From: an uncultured Pelagibacteraceae bacterium
Lineage (GTDB): Bacteria; Pseudomonadota; Alphaproteobacteria; Pelagibacterales; Pelagibacteraceae
Reading direction: 5' to 3'
Length of the DNA stretch: 64,000 nt
Assembly (NCBI GenBank): GCA_902570425.1
Contig: CACFYB010000003.1
Coordinates: forward strand, 18,134 to 82,133
The translations under genes were made by a program, and so were the position numbers. The notes below the pieces were generated by a model that searched no databases, had not been told where the DNA came from, and saw nothing but the letters and a program-made list of their open reading frames with translations. This document shows, in pieces, positions 28,394 through 37,834 of the stretch. Each line of letters begins with the position of its first letter. The stretch's first letter is position 1.

Positions 28394-30877
28394 TTATTTA
28401 CTTAAATTTAAATTTTTCAGTATCTTAAATGGATTTTCTTTTGAATTTCTATTGCTAAAATTTTTTTTGGTTTTTTTTGGTGGAAAATATTTAAAGAATA
28501 TATCGTTGTCTTTTATATTAATTTTGTAACCCATATTTTTAAGAAGTTTCTTAAAATCCTCTTTATTACATCCAAGAAGATTTAACATTTCAGGAATTAA
28601 TTTTATTTCTTTTTTATCCTCTGTATTTGTATTGATAATTTGTACAAATAACCTTTCTAAAATATCAATTCTCACAAAGAAATTTTCAAATTTTTCGAAA
28701 CCACAAAGTAACATGAAATTTTTGCTTCTAGCATTTTTGTTGCTTAAAAAATTTAATCCAAATTTAGGAGGGCTTAAATCAAAATATTTTTGGTGATAGT
28801 TTTTCCAAAGTAAGGTCCTTAAAGACACTGCTTCAGGTTTTATTAGTCTATGTAAATAAACATGATATCTTCCGAACTTTACACCAAGATCTCTTAAGAT
28901 TTTCCTATCATTTTGATCTAGATCTTTAAGATAATTCGAAACCTGTTCCCTTTTGAGAACACCATTATTTTCATAGAGTTGAAATGCTAAAGCTTTAATA
29001 GAAGAATTTTTTTCTTTTATATTTTTTAAGTCAACAAGACTTTTTAAAATTGTATCAATCTTATTTTTCAACCACTTATCAATAAAGATAATCAATTTTT
29101 TTTTCTGATTTGACTCTAAAATATCATCTATAATTAACTCAAAAGTTGGGTTTAAGTAATCCCTACCTGGTATTAGCTTTGCAATTGGTGATTTGTTCCA
29201 ATAAATCTTAAAGTCATTATGCAGATCAATTAAACCAGTCTCAATAATCATGTGCATTCTTTTTTCAAGTTCGGGGCCAATTGTTTGTCTTGCAGCTTTT
29301 TTCAGAGACTTAATGTCAGTCTCAAGTGCTCCCTTTTTAAGATCTAACTCTAATTTTAAACCATTAATTTTACCTATAAATTGATCATCAATCATAACAT
29401 CATTATTTTCTAAAATCTTAGTATTAAATTCCATATCTTGTTTTAATCCTCTAGCCAGAACACTTGCTCGTTTATCAATAAATGTTTTTGTAAGTTCTTC
29501 ATGAAGTCTATCTGAAAGTTTATCTTCTAACAGTTTTGTTTTTTGTATCCAATAGTCATGATTTTCTGTCCAATTATTTTTATTTGCAACATAAGACCAA
29601 GTTCTTACATTTGCAATTCTATTTGACAAAGAATCTACATTTCCCTCTAATTTATCTAATTTCATAAGCTGAAGATGCATAAAATCGTCAGTAATTTTGC
29701 CTTTTTGAGTATTTAAGAATTTAAAAACATTTTCAATTACCTCGTAGTGATTACCATAAGTTTTTTTGACAAAATCAGGTATTTGACAACATTCCCACAA
29801 AAGTTTTAATTTTTCATTTTCTAGTTTAGTATCTTTTAAATTTTTTTCTCTTGTAAAAAATTTAAGAGCTTTTTCATCTTCACATTCATATATTTTTCTT
29901 TGCCAGTCTTTGTTGGGTTTTTCATCTAAAGATTTTAAAAGTGTTGTTGGATTATTAAAGTTCAAATTGGAATTTCTCCAATACAATGTTCGAAGATCCT
30001 CAAATTTATGATTTTCAAGCAAATCAACCTCTTCAGCATTAATTTCTTTACATTGACCTGTAATACCAAAACTACCATTATTCAGATATCTTCCTGCGCG
30101 ACCTGCAATTTGACCAATTTCTGATAAATTCAATCTTCTTAATTTTTTTCCATCGTATTTTTTTAGATTAGAAAAATACACATGGTTTAAATCCATGTTG
30201 ATGCCCATACCAATAGCATCTGTTGCTACTAAAAAATCTACGTCACCTGATTGATACAATTCTACTTGAGCGTTTCTTGTTTTTGGACTTAAAGATCCCA
30301 TTACAATTGCTGCCCCACCTTTTTGTCTTCTTATTAACTCTGCTATAGCGTAAACTTCCTCAGCAGAAAATGCTATTATTGCAGTCTTTCTATCAATTCT
30401 AGAAATCTTTTTATGACCCGAGTAAGAAAGTTTAGATAACCTGTCTCTTTTAATAAACTCTATGTCATCATCTAATTTTGAAATAATATTTTTTATTGTG
30501 TTAGAACCCATTAACATTGTTAGTTTATTTCCCCTCATATTTAATAATCTATCAGTGAAAATATGCCCACGTTCGTGATCCGAACACATTTGTATTTCAT
30601 CTACAGCAATAAAATCTAATTCTTTGTCTATGGGCATGGACTCAACAGTGCAGAGAAAATACTTGGCATTGGTTGGTATAATTTTTTCCTCTCCAGTTAT
30701 TAATGCAACTTGATCTAAATTTGTTATTTTAACTATTCTGTCATACACTTCACGAGCTAAAAGTCTCAATGGAAAACCGATCATTCCACTTTTGAAAGAC
30801 AACATTGTTTCAATAGCTAGATGAGTTTTGCCTGTATTAGTAGGTCCAAGAACTGCAGTTATTTTATTTTTAAGCAT
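28394..30877 (-). CDS. SUV3-like ATP-dependent RNA helicase
   Basis: AVLGPTNTGKTHLAIETML, GFPLRLLAREVYDRI, AVDEIQMCSD, GSLSPKTRNAQVELYQSGDVDFLVATDAIGMGINM, EIGQIAGRAGRY. Confidence 0.9.
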   Translation of the reverse strand: MLKNKITAVLGPTNTGKTHLAIETMLSFKSGMIGFPLRLLAREVYDRIVKITNLDQVALITGEEKIIPTNAKYFLCTVESMPIDKELDFIAVDEIQMCSDHERGHIFTDRLLNMRGNKLTMLMGSNTIKNIISKLDDDIEFIKRDRLSKLSYSGHKKISRIDRKTAIIAFSAEEVYAIAELIRRQKGGAAIVMGSLSPKTRNAQVELYQSGDVDFLVATDAIGMGINMDLNHVYFSNLKKYDGKKLRRLNLSEIGQIAGRAGRYLNNGSFGITGQCKEINAEEVDLLENHKFEDLRTLYWRNSNLNFNNPTTLLKSLDEKPNKDWQRKIYECEDEKALKFFTREKNLKDTKLENEKLKLLWECCQIPDFVKKTYGNHYEVIENVFKFLNTQKGKITDDFMHLQLMKLDKLEGNVDSLSNRIANVRTWSYVANKNNWTENHDYWIQKTKLLEDKLSDRLHEELTKTFIDKRASVLARGLKQDMEFNTKILENNDVMIDDQFIGKINGLKLELDLKKGALETDIKSLKKAARQTIGPELEKRMHMIIETGLIDLHNDFKIYWNKSPIAKLIPGRDYLNPTFELIIDDILESNQKKKLIIFIDKWLKNKIDTILKSLVDLKNIKEKNSSIKALAFQLYENNGVLKREQVSNYLKDLDQNDRKILRDLGVKFGRYHVYLHRLIKPEAVSLRTLLWKNYHQKYFDLSPPKFGLNFLSNKNARSKNFMLLCGFEKFENFFVRIDILERLFVQIINTNTEDKKEIKLIPEMLNLLGCNKEDFKKLLKNMGYKINIKDNDIFFKYFPPKKTKKNFSNRNSKENPFKILKNLNLSK

Positions 30878-30950
30878 TTCTATCTTTGGTGTGTATTTAT
30901 TTTTACCTACCAGATATAGTTGGCGTCAAAGAACAAAAATAGACTAAAAC

Positions 30951-31031
30951 ATGACCGAATCGGAAGGTAAAAAGTTCTCATTTTCAAAATTAATTAATAA
31001 TATTTTAGCACAATTAACCAAATTTTTATAA
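30951..31031 (+). CDS. Possible 26-aa small ORF of unknown function
   Basis: MTESEGKKFSFSKLINNILAQLTKFL* in the divergent gap; no clear Shine-Dalgarno. Confidence 0.3.
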   Translation: MTESEGKKFSFSKLINNILAQLTKFL

Positions 31032-31061
31032 CAATATAAATTTGAAAAAATTAAAATATTA

Positions 31062-32288
31062 ATGTTAAAAGATTTAGTAAAAAACTTAGAACCCTCGTCG
31101 ACTTTAAGAATAAATGAAATTTCAAAAGTACTAGAAGAAAAAGGTAAGAATATTTTTAAATTTGGGTTTGGTCAATCTCCATTTGAAGTACCTGAAAGTA
31201 TTGTTAGGGAGCTACAAAATAATGCACATCAAAATAAATATTTACCAATGCAAGGACTCAAAAGTTTAAGAGAGTCAGTTGCTAAATATACTTCAAATAA
31301 GAAAAATTTTGATTATAAATCTGCTAATGTAATTATAGGTCCTGGCTCTAAAGAACTTATGTTTTTACTGCATGTAATTTTTGATGGAGAGATAATTCTT
31401 CCAGCTCCTAGTTGGGTTTCTTATGCTCCTCAGGCGATACTTGGTAGAAATAAATCAAGAATTATACAAACAAAAAGGGAAAATAATTGGTTTCCCACAG
31501 CAGATGATTTGGAAAAAATTATTTTGAAAGACAAGAAAAAAAATTACCTGTTGTTTTTAAATTCACCAAATAATCCATCAGGACAAATTTGTGAAAATCT
31601 TGAAGAAATAAGTGAAATTACAAAAAAATATAATTTGATAATTTTATCTGATGAAATCTATTCCGAACTTGCTTTTAATAATGATTATAAATCGATCTCA
31701 AATTATTGCCCAGAAAAAACAATTATAAGTACTGGACTGAGTAAGTGGTGTGGAGCTGGAGGTTGGAGATTAGGATATTTTATTGTACCTAATGAATTAG
31801 AGATGATTAAAGAAAAAATAAATGTTCTTGCTAGTGAAACTTTCTCTGCCGTTAGTGCCCCAATTCAATATGCAGCTATTAAAGCTTATGATGAAGATCA
31901 TAGCATTTATATAAATTTATCAAGAAATATTTTAAAAAATATAGGAAATTATGTTTATGAAAATCTTAAATCGAACAAAGTATTGATTAACGAACCACAA
32001 GGTGGATTTTACTTAATGCCAGAATTTATTAGTAAAAAATTTAAGTCTTCATCTGAAATATGTAAAGAAATTTTACAACAAACAGGGGTTGCATTGTTAC
32101 CAGGATCCGATTTTGGTTTTGATGAAAAAAGACTAATTGTGAGATTAAGTTTTACAGATTTTGATGGTAAAAAATTAATGGATGAATTTAAAAAAAATCC
32201 TATTTTAACTAAAAGTACCATGAATAAACTCGCTCCCAAAATAGTTGCAGGTGTAAATAAACTTAGAAAATGGTCTGAGTTAATATAA
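31062..32288 (+). CDS. Pyridoxal phosphate-dependent aminotransferase (class I/II)
   Basis: NSPNNPSGQICENLEEISEITKKYNLIILSDEIYSELAF, STGLSKWCGAGGWRLGY. Confidence 0.9.
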   Translation: MLKDLVKNLEPSSTLRINEISKVLEEKGKNIFKFGFGQSPFEVPESIVRELQNNAHQNKYLPMQGLKSLRESVAKYTSNKKNFDYKSANVIIGPGSKELMFLLHVIFDGEIILPAPSWVSYAPQAILGRNKSRIIQTKRENNWFPTADDLEKIILKDKKKNYLLFLNSPNNPSGQICENLEEISEITKKYNLIILSDEIYSELAFNNDYKSISNYCPEKTIISTGLSKWCGAGGWRLGYFIVPNELEMIKEKINVLASETFSAVSAPIQYAAIKAYDEDHSIYINLSRNILKNIGNYVYENLKSNKVLINEPQGGFYLMPEFISKKFKSSSEICKEILQQTGVALLPGSDFGFDEKRLIVRLSFTDFDGKKLMDEFKKNPILTKSTMNKLAPKIVAGVNKLRKWSELI

Positions 32289-32358
32289 AAACGCTCTATA
32301 CAAAGACCTTAAATTACTGTTAGTATTAGAATATAAATAATTAAACAGAGGGGAAAAT

Positions 32359-33363
32359 ATGAGAAAAATAATGTTATCTCTATCTAGTGCCCTGCTTATT
32401 TTCTTTGCATCATTATCTTTTACAAGTATTGCAAAATCTGCAGAGTTCTTCACGATAGGAACGGGAGGTCCAACTGGGGTATATTTCCAAACAGGAAATG
32501 CTATATGTAAGATGTTACATAAATCAGCAATTAGTGCTGAGCATGGAAGAAAAAAAGGAACAGCTAAAGCTTATAGATGTACCGCTCCTTCAACAGGTGG
32601 ATCAAATTATAATATTGGTCAAATAGCGGCTGGAGAATTTCAATTTGGTGTTGCCCAGTCTGACTGGCAGTTTCATGCTGTTAATGGATCCAGTAAATGG
32701 GAAGGAAAACAATTTAGTGATTTGAGAGCTGTATTTTCAGTTCATAATGAGCCTTTTCAAATTTGGGCTAGAAAAAAAGCAAAAATAAAAGACTTTAATG
32801 GCCTAAAAGGAAAAGTTGTAAACATTGGTAATCCAGGTTCGGGACAAAGAGGAACTATGGAAGAACTTATGAAAGCAATGGGAGTTGATAATAGTTTTTT
32901 TAAATCAACAACTGAACTTACTTCTTCAGAGCAAGTAAAAGCTTTGTGTGATGGTAAAATTGATGCTTTTGGTTATTCTGTAGGTTTTCCAAATGGAGCA
33001 ATGGAGCAAGCAGCAACTTGTGCAGCAAAAGCTTCACCAATTAATTTAACAGGTTCTGAAGTTCAAGGTTTAATTAGTGGTGCTGATTATTATGCAAAGG
33101 CCGTTATTCCAAAAGGAACTTATACAGGTCAAAAAAAAGATGCTACTACTTTTGGTGTAAAAGCTACAGTGGTTACAAGCGCTTCAGTTTCTGAGGAGTT
33201 AGTGTATTTAGTGACAAAAGCTGTGATGGAAAATTTTGATGATTTTAAAAAACAACATCCTGCTTTTGGATTTTTGGAAAAGAAAAACATGATTAAAGAT
33301 GGTTTATCTGCTCCATTACATCCTGGTGCAATTAAATACTACAAAGAAGCTGGATTAATGTAA
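32359..33363 (+). CDS. TAXI-family TRAP transporter solute-binding protein
   Basis: Signal peptide; FFTIGTGGPTGVYFQTGNAIC, FNGLKGKVVNIGNPGSGQRGT; next to a fused TRAP permease. Confidence 0.92.
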   Translation: MRKIMLSLSSALLIFFASLSFTSIAKSAEFFTIGTGGPTGVYFQTGNAICKMLHKSAISAEHGRKKGTAKAYRCTAPSTGGSNYNIGQIAAGEFQFGVAQSDWQFHAVNGSSKWEGKQFSDLRAVFSVHNEPFQIWARKKAKIKDFNGLKGKVVNIGNPGSGQRGTMEELMKAMGVDNSFFKSTTELTSSEQVKALCDGKIDAFGYSVGFPNGAMEQAATCAAKASPINLTGSEVQGLISGADYYAKAVIPKGTYTGQKKDATTFGVKATVVTSASVSEELVYLVTKAVMENFDDFKKQHPAFGFLEKKNMIKDGLSAPLHPGAIKYYKEAGLM

Positions 33364-33383
33364 TCTAGAAATAAGATGAAATT

Positions 33384-33417
33384 AAAAGGCCTGGTATTTT
33401 TACCGGGCCTTTTTTTT
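33384..33417 (+). terminator. Rho-independent (partial?) terminator between TAXI binding protein and permease
   Basis: AAAAGGCCTGGTA-TTTT-TACCGGGCCTTTTTTTT; 11-bp stem with one G-U pair plus T-run. Confidence 0.85.
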
Positions 33418-33434
33418 ATGATAAGATATTATTA

Positions 33435-35777
33435 ATGAGTCAGTCCTTTAGTGAAAAAGTAAAAACTAAAATAAATGAAGATTTATCACCAACAAGAAAT
33501 TTAACAGGTTTTCATTTAAAAGTAGTTGCCGCGATTGCAATTATTTGGTCTTTATTTCAGCTTTGGTACGCTTCTCCATTTCCTTTTTTATTTAATTTTG
33601 GAATGTTTAAAGGATTGCCAGCAAGAGCTATACATTTAGGATTTGCTTTATGCTTAGCTTTTTTAATATATCCTATTTCAAAAGGAAAAAAAATTTCTAT
33701 AATAGACATATTCATTAGTTTTGCAGGGGCATTTTCTTGTTTATACATTTATTTTTTTTATGACCAACTTGTTGAAAGAGGTGGAGTTTTATTAACTTTA
33801 AAGATCAGTGAAAATTTTGATTTACCTGTAGAATTAATAATAGGAAGTTGTGGAATTTTAATTCTTTTAGAAGCAACAAGAAGAGCTATTGGATTACCAT
33901 TAGTAATTATTGCAATTTGTTTTTTATTATTTTCATATTTTGGAAGATATGCACCTGATATAATATCTCATGGTGGTCTATCTTTAAATAGACTGGTTGG
34001 TTTTCAATGGTTAGATCAAGAAGCGATATTTGGGATACCTATTGGGGTGTCAGTTGATTTTATTTTTTTATTTGTACTTTTCGGAGCTTTATTAGAGACC
34101 GCAGGTGGAGGTAAATATTTTTTAGATTTAGCATTTGCAATGGTTGGAAAAATGAGAGGTGGTCCAGCTAAAGCCGCTATTCTTGGATCAGGTATGACAG
34201 GCCTTATCTCTGGATCGTCTATTGCAAATACAGTTACAACTGGAACTTTTACAATACCAATTATGAAAAAAACTGGTTTCTCTCAAGAAAAAGCTGGTGC
34301 AATTGAAGTATCATCATCAGTTAATGGTCAAATAATGCCTCCTGTAATGGGAGCGGCTGCATTTGTAATGGCAAGTTTTATTGGAGTAACATACTTCGAA
34401 GTTGTTAAACATGCATTTTTACCAGCAATTATTTCATACATAGCTTTGTTTTATATATCTCATTTAGAAGCATTAAAATTAAACTTAAAAGGAATGGAAG
34501 ATTCTGATGTACCTAATCTAAGAAAAACTTTTTTATCTGGATTGCATTTTTTAGTCCCTATTTTTGTGTTAATTTATATGTTGGTTTATTTAAGATTTAC
34601 CGCTTCTTATTCAATTTTTTATGCAACTATATCCTTAATATTTGTAAACCTTATAAACAAAATAATTATAGTTGAAGATTATAAAGAAGGTTTAAAAGTT
34701 TGGTTTAATCAAACAGTAGTTGGATTTGAAAAAGGTGCTTTAAATATGGTTGGTGTAGGTATTGCCATTGCTACTGCTGGTATAATTGTAGGCGCTGTTG
34801 GATCAACAGGATTAAGTACAAATCTGATAATAGTTATAGAGTCTATTGCAAAGGATAATGTAATTATTTTATTATTCCTTACAATTGTATTATGTCTTTT
34901 ACTTGGAATGGGTTTGCCAACTACTGCAAATTATGTAGTGGTAGCATCATTAATGGCAACAGTTTTAGTTGATGTTGGTAATGCATCAGGTTTCATATTT
35001 CCTTTAATAGCAGTCCATTTGTTTGTTTTTTATTTTGGATTAATGGCAGATGTAACACCACCAGTCGGGCTTGCATCTTATGCAGCAGCAGCTATTTCTG
35101 GTGGAGATCCTTTAAGAACAGGTGTTCAAGCATTTTGGTATAGTTTAAGAACAGGAATTTTACCAATAGTTTTTCTTTTTAATCATGAACTTCTTTTAAT
35201 TGGTATAGAAAATGTTTGGCATGCTCTTTTGGTAATAATTACATCTCTTACTGGAATTTTAGTATTTACATCTGCTACACAAGGTTGGTTTATTAATAGA
35301 CTCAAATGGTATGAAATAATGATTTTTTTATTTATATCAATTTCTCTACTAGCACCAGAATTTGTATTAAATAAATTTTATCCTAAATATGATTATATTG
35401 ATGTAAGTAAAGTAAATGATATGAAATTAAACCCCGAAAAAGAAGCTCGTATTAAAGTCACTAGAATAACTGAATATGGAGAGAGATATAAATTATTTGT
35501 GATTGATAAAGACACTTTTGAAGAAGAATATAGTATAGAAAATTTTGGAATGAATTTAATTAAAAAAGATAATAACCATGTCGTAGATACAATTAAATGG
35601 AATGGAGAGGCAAAAAAAAGTGGAATTGAAATGGGTGACTATATAAGTGAGATCAAAATTGAAAATGCTGATAGACCATCAAAAAGTATTATATATCCAA
35701 TTGCAATTTTATTACTTTTTATATTTGGTTATTTTAATTCAAGAAGAGAAAATTCATCCACCGGGACCCAAATCTGA
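33435..35777 (+). CDS. TRAP transporter fused (4TM/12TM) permease
   Basis: 780 aa, multi-TM, SGSSIANTVTTGTFTIPIMKKTGFSQEKAGAIEVSSSVNGQIMPPVMGAAAFVMA. Confidence 0.92.
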   Translation: MSQSFSEKVKTKINEDLSPTRNLTGFHLKVVAAIAIIWSLFQLWYASPFPFLFNFGMFKGLPARAIHLGFALCLAFLIYPISKGKKISIIDIFISFAGAFSCLYIYFFYDQLVERGGVLLTLKISENFDLPVELIIGSCGILILLEATRRAIGLPLVIIAICFLLFSYFGRYAPDIISHGGLSLNRLVGFQWLDQEAIFGIPIGVSVDFIFLFVLFGALLETAGGGKYFLDLAFAMVGKMRGGPAKAAILGSGMTGLISGSSIANTVTTGTFTIPIMKKTGFSQEKAGAIEVSSSVNGQIMPPVMGAAAFVMASFIGVTYFEVVKHAFLPAIISYIALFYISHLEALKLNLKGMEDSDVPNLRKTFLSGLHFLVPIFVLIYMLVYLRFTASYSIFYATISLIFVNLINKIIIVEDYKEGLKVWFNQTVVGFEKGALNMVGVGIAIATAGIIVGAVGSTGLSTNLIIVIESIAKDNVIILLFLTIVLCLLLGMGLPTTANYVVVASLMATVLVDVGNASGFIFPLIAVHLFVFYFGLMADVTPPVGLASYAAAAISGGDPLRTGVQAFWYSLRTGILPIVFLFNHELLLIGIENVWHALLVIITSLTGILVFTSATQGWFINRLKWYEIMIFLFISISLLAPEFVLNKFYPKYDYIDVSKVNDMKLNPEKEARIKVTRITEYGERYKLFVIDKDTFEEEYSIENFGMNLIKKDNNHVVDTIKWNGEAKKSGIEMGDYISEIKIENADRPSKSIIYPIAILLLFIFGYFNSRRENSSTGTQI

Positions 35778-36179
35778 GGGTTTTATTTTCAAAATTTTCC
35801 AAACGCCAGAAGCAGAGGTAATAATTTTATTATTACATTGTAATTCACAGAATAAAAAAACCAAAGTTTTTGTTTTTTTTAAAATTTTAACTTTACCAAT
35901 AATTTCATCTCCTATTTTCGATGCTCCAATAAACTTAATATCAAGAGAAATAGTTACGCAAGGAGCATTTTCTGCTGAACGATGTGCAGCTGTTCCAGCA
36001 CCAGCATCAATTAAAGCTGACAGGTATCCTCCATGAGTAATACCAGAAGCATTTAAATGATTTTCATTTATGGTAGTTTTAAATTCAAATTCGGTATCAG
36101 AAATGTTTTTAAACATAACACCACCATTATGTTTCATAAAGCCAGGCTTTAAACTAATTTGTTCAAATTTATTGGACAT
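35754..36179 (-). CDS. PaaI-family hot-dog thioesterase
   Basis: HLNASGITHGGYLSALIDAGAGTAAH; convergent with and overlapping the TRAP permease 3' end by 24 nt. Confidence 0.85.
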   Translation of the reverse strand: MSNKFEQISLKPGFMKHNGGVMFKNISDTEFEFKTTINENHLNASGITHGGYLSALIDAGAGTAAHRSAENAPCVTISLDIKFIGASKIGDEIIGKVKILKKTKTLVFLFCELQCNNKIITSASGVWKILKIKPSDLGPGG

Positions 36180-36185
36180 AATTTT

Positions 36186-36284
36186 TTATAGTACAAAAGT
36201 TAAAATTAATAAAATTATAAAAATGACTAGAAAGAAATAAATCACTGACTTTTGTAAAGAAACTTTCATTAACCATTTAAACAC
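36186..36284 (-). CDS. Candidate 32-aa single-TM small membrane protein (GTG start), not in the supplied ORF track
   Basis: (M)FKWLMKVSLQKSVIYFFLVIFIILLILTFVL*; AGGGG upstream of GTG on the minus strand; ends 6 nt before the thioesterase start. Confidence 0.5.
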   Translation of the reverse strand: MFKWLMKVSLQKSVIYFFLVIFIILLILTFVL

Positions 36285-36300
36285 ATTAGCCCCTTTTTAA

Positions 36301-36377
36301 TGGTGCGCCTGCTAGGAGTCGAACCCAGAACCTCCTGGTCCGTAGCCAAGCGCTCTATCCAGTTGAGCTACAGGCGC
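36301..36377 (-). tRNA. tRNA-Arg (ACG)
   Basis: Reverse complement GCGCCTGTAGCTCAACTGGATAGAGCGCTTGGCTACGGACCAGGAGGTTCTGGGTTCGACTCCTAGCAGGCGCACCA; anticodon loop CTACGGA; encoded CCA. Confidence 0.96.
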
Positions 36378-36449
36378 ATTTATAATTTTATTTAATTATA
36401 GTATATTAATTTTTAGTGTATTTTAATGATAAGACAAATTTAAAATTTT

Positions 36450-37625
36450 ATGGGCAATAAATCAAATGAAGTTGTTATTATAAGTGCAATTAGAACACCA
36501 ATTGGCACTTATAAGGGTTCATTAAAAAAAATGAGATCTGATCAACTTGGATCCATAGTAATAAAAGAAATATTAAAACAGTCAAAATTTAGTAAAGATG
36601 AAATTGATGAAGTAATATTGGGTCAAGTATTAACTGCTGGCGCAGGACAAAACCCAGCTAGACAAGCTGCAATAAATGCTGGTATACCTATTACAAAACC
36701 AGCTTATATAGTAAATCAAGTTTGTGGTTCTGGCCTTAGAGCAGTCATATCAGGTTATCAATCAATTAAATTAGGAGAGTCCATGACAATAATTTCTGGA
36801 GGTCAAGAGAATATGTCAATAGCTCCACATTCAATATTTTATAGAGATGATAAAAAAATTTCAGAGAATGAACTTTTAGATACAATGGTTAATGATGGGT
36901 TAATTGATGCATTTAACAATTATCATATGGGAGTAACAGCAGAAAATGTTGCAAAAAAATTTAATATATCAAGACAAGAACAAGATGAATTTGCTTTGAA
37001 TTCGCAAAAAAAAACAGAGAAAGCTTTTAAAGATAATAGATTTAGTGATGAGTTAGTCAGAATAAATCACAATGGAAATATTTTAGATAAAGATGAACAT
37101 CCAAGAAATAATTTAAAGATGTCTGATTTAGAAAAATTAAGAACTGTATTTCAAGATAATGGAACTGTTACACCGGGTAATTCTTCAGGAATAAATGATG
37201 GCGCAGCAGCTTTATTGCTAACATCTCTAGAGCAAGCAAAAAAAAAATCTATTAAACCACTTGCAAAAATAGTTTCTTGGGCTTCTGTTGGAGTTGATCC
37301 TTCTTTAATGGGCTTAGGGCCCATAGATGCAGTTCGTGAAGCGACCAAAAAAGCAAAATGGAGATTAGATGAAATTGATTTATTTGAAATTAATGAAGCT
37401 TTTGCTGCTCAAAGTATTGCAGTAATTCGTGAATTAGGTATTAGTCAAAATAAGGTAAATGTTAATGGTGGGGCCATTGCCCTTGGTCATCCTATTGGTG
37501 CTTCAGGTGCAAGAATACTTGTAACTTTAATACACGAAATGAAAAGACAAAAAAAAAATAAAGGTTGTGCAACACTATGCATAGGTGGAGGGATGGGTAT
37601 AGCTTTGTGTATTGAGGGAATTTAG
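36450..37625 (+). CDS. Acetyl-CoA C-acetyltransferase (thiolase)
   Basis: VNQVCGSGLRAVI active-site Cys, NVNGGAIALGHPIGASGARIL, CIGGGMGIAL. Confidence 0.95.
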   Translation: MGNKSNEVVIISAIRTPIGTYKGSLKKMRSDQLGSIVIKEILKQSKFSKDEIDEVILGQVLTAGAGQNPARQAAINAGIPITKPAYIVNQVCGSGLRAVISGYQSIKLGESMTIISGGQENMSIAPHSIFYRDDKKISENELLDTMVNDGLIDAFNNYHMGVTAENVAKKFNISRQEQDEFALNSQKKTEKAFKDNRFSDELVRINHNGNILDKDEHPRNNLKMSDLEKLRTVFQDNGTVTPGNSSGINDGAAALLLTSLEQAKKKSIKPLAKIVSWASVGVDPSLMGLGPIDAVREATKKAKWRLDEIDLFEINEAFAAQSIAVIRELGISQNKVNVNGGAIALGHPIGASGARILVTLIHEMKRQKKNKGCATLCIGGGMGIALCIEGI

Positions 37626-37738
37626 GAATTTATCTTTCCGTATTTTTCCTCTAATAAAATTTTTTGTATCCAGATTTTAGCATCTATATAAGCACTAACT
37701 TTTGGTTGAAAAAGTGTTTTTAAGAACTTTTTAATCAT
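37622..37738 (-). CDS. Candidate 38-aa small protein of unknown function, not in the supplied ORF track
   Basis: MIKKFLKTLFQPKVSAYIDAKIWIQKILLEEKYGKINS*; stop shares a TTAG overlap with the thiolase stop. Confidence 0.45.
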   Translation of the reverse strand: MIKKFLKTLFQPKVSAYIDAKIWIQKILLEEKYGKINS

Positions 37739-37834
37739 TTTTGAAGCATGCACATAAAGAGTGTCAAAAAATTGAGCAGAATGTGTTAAGATTTGCAATT
37801 ATCTACATTTTTATAGTGTATAAAACATTTAAAT

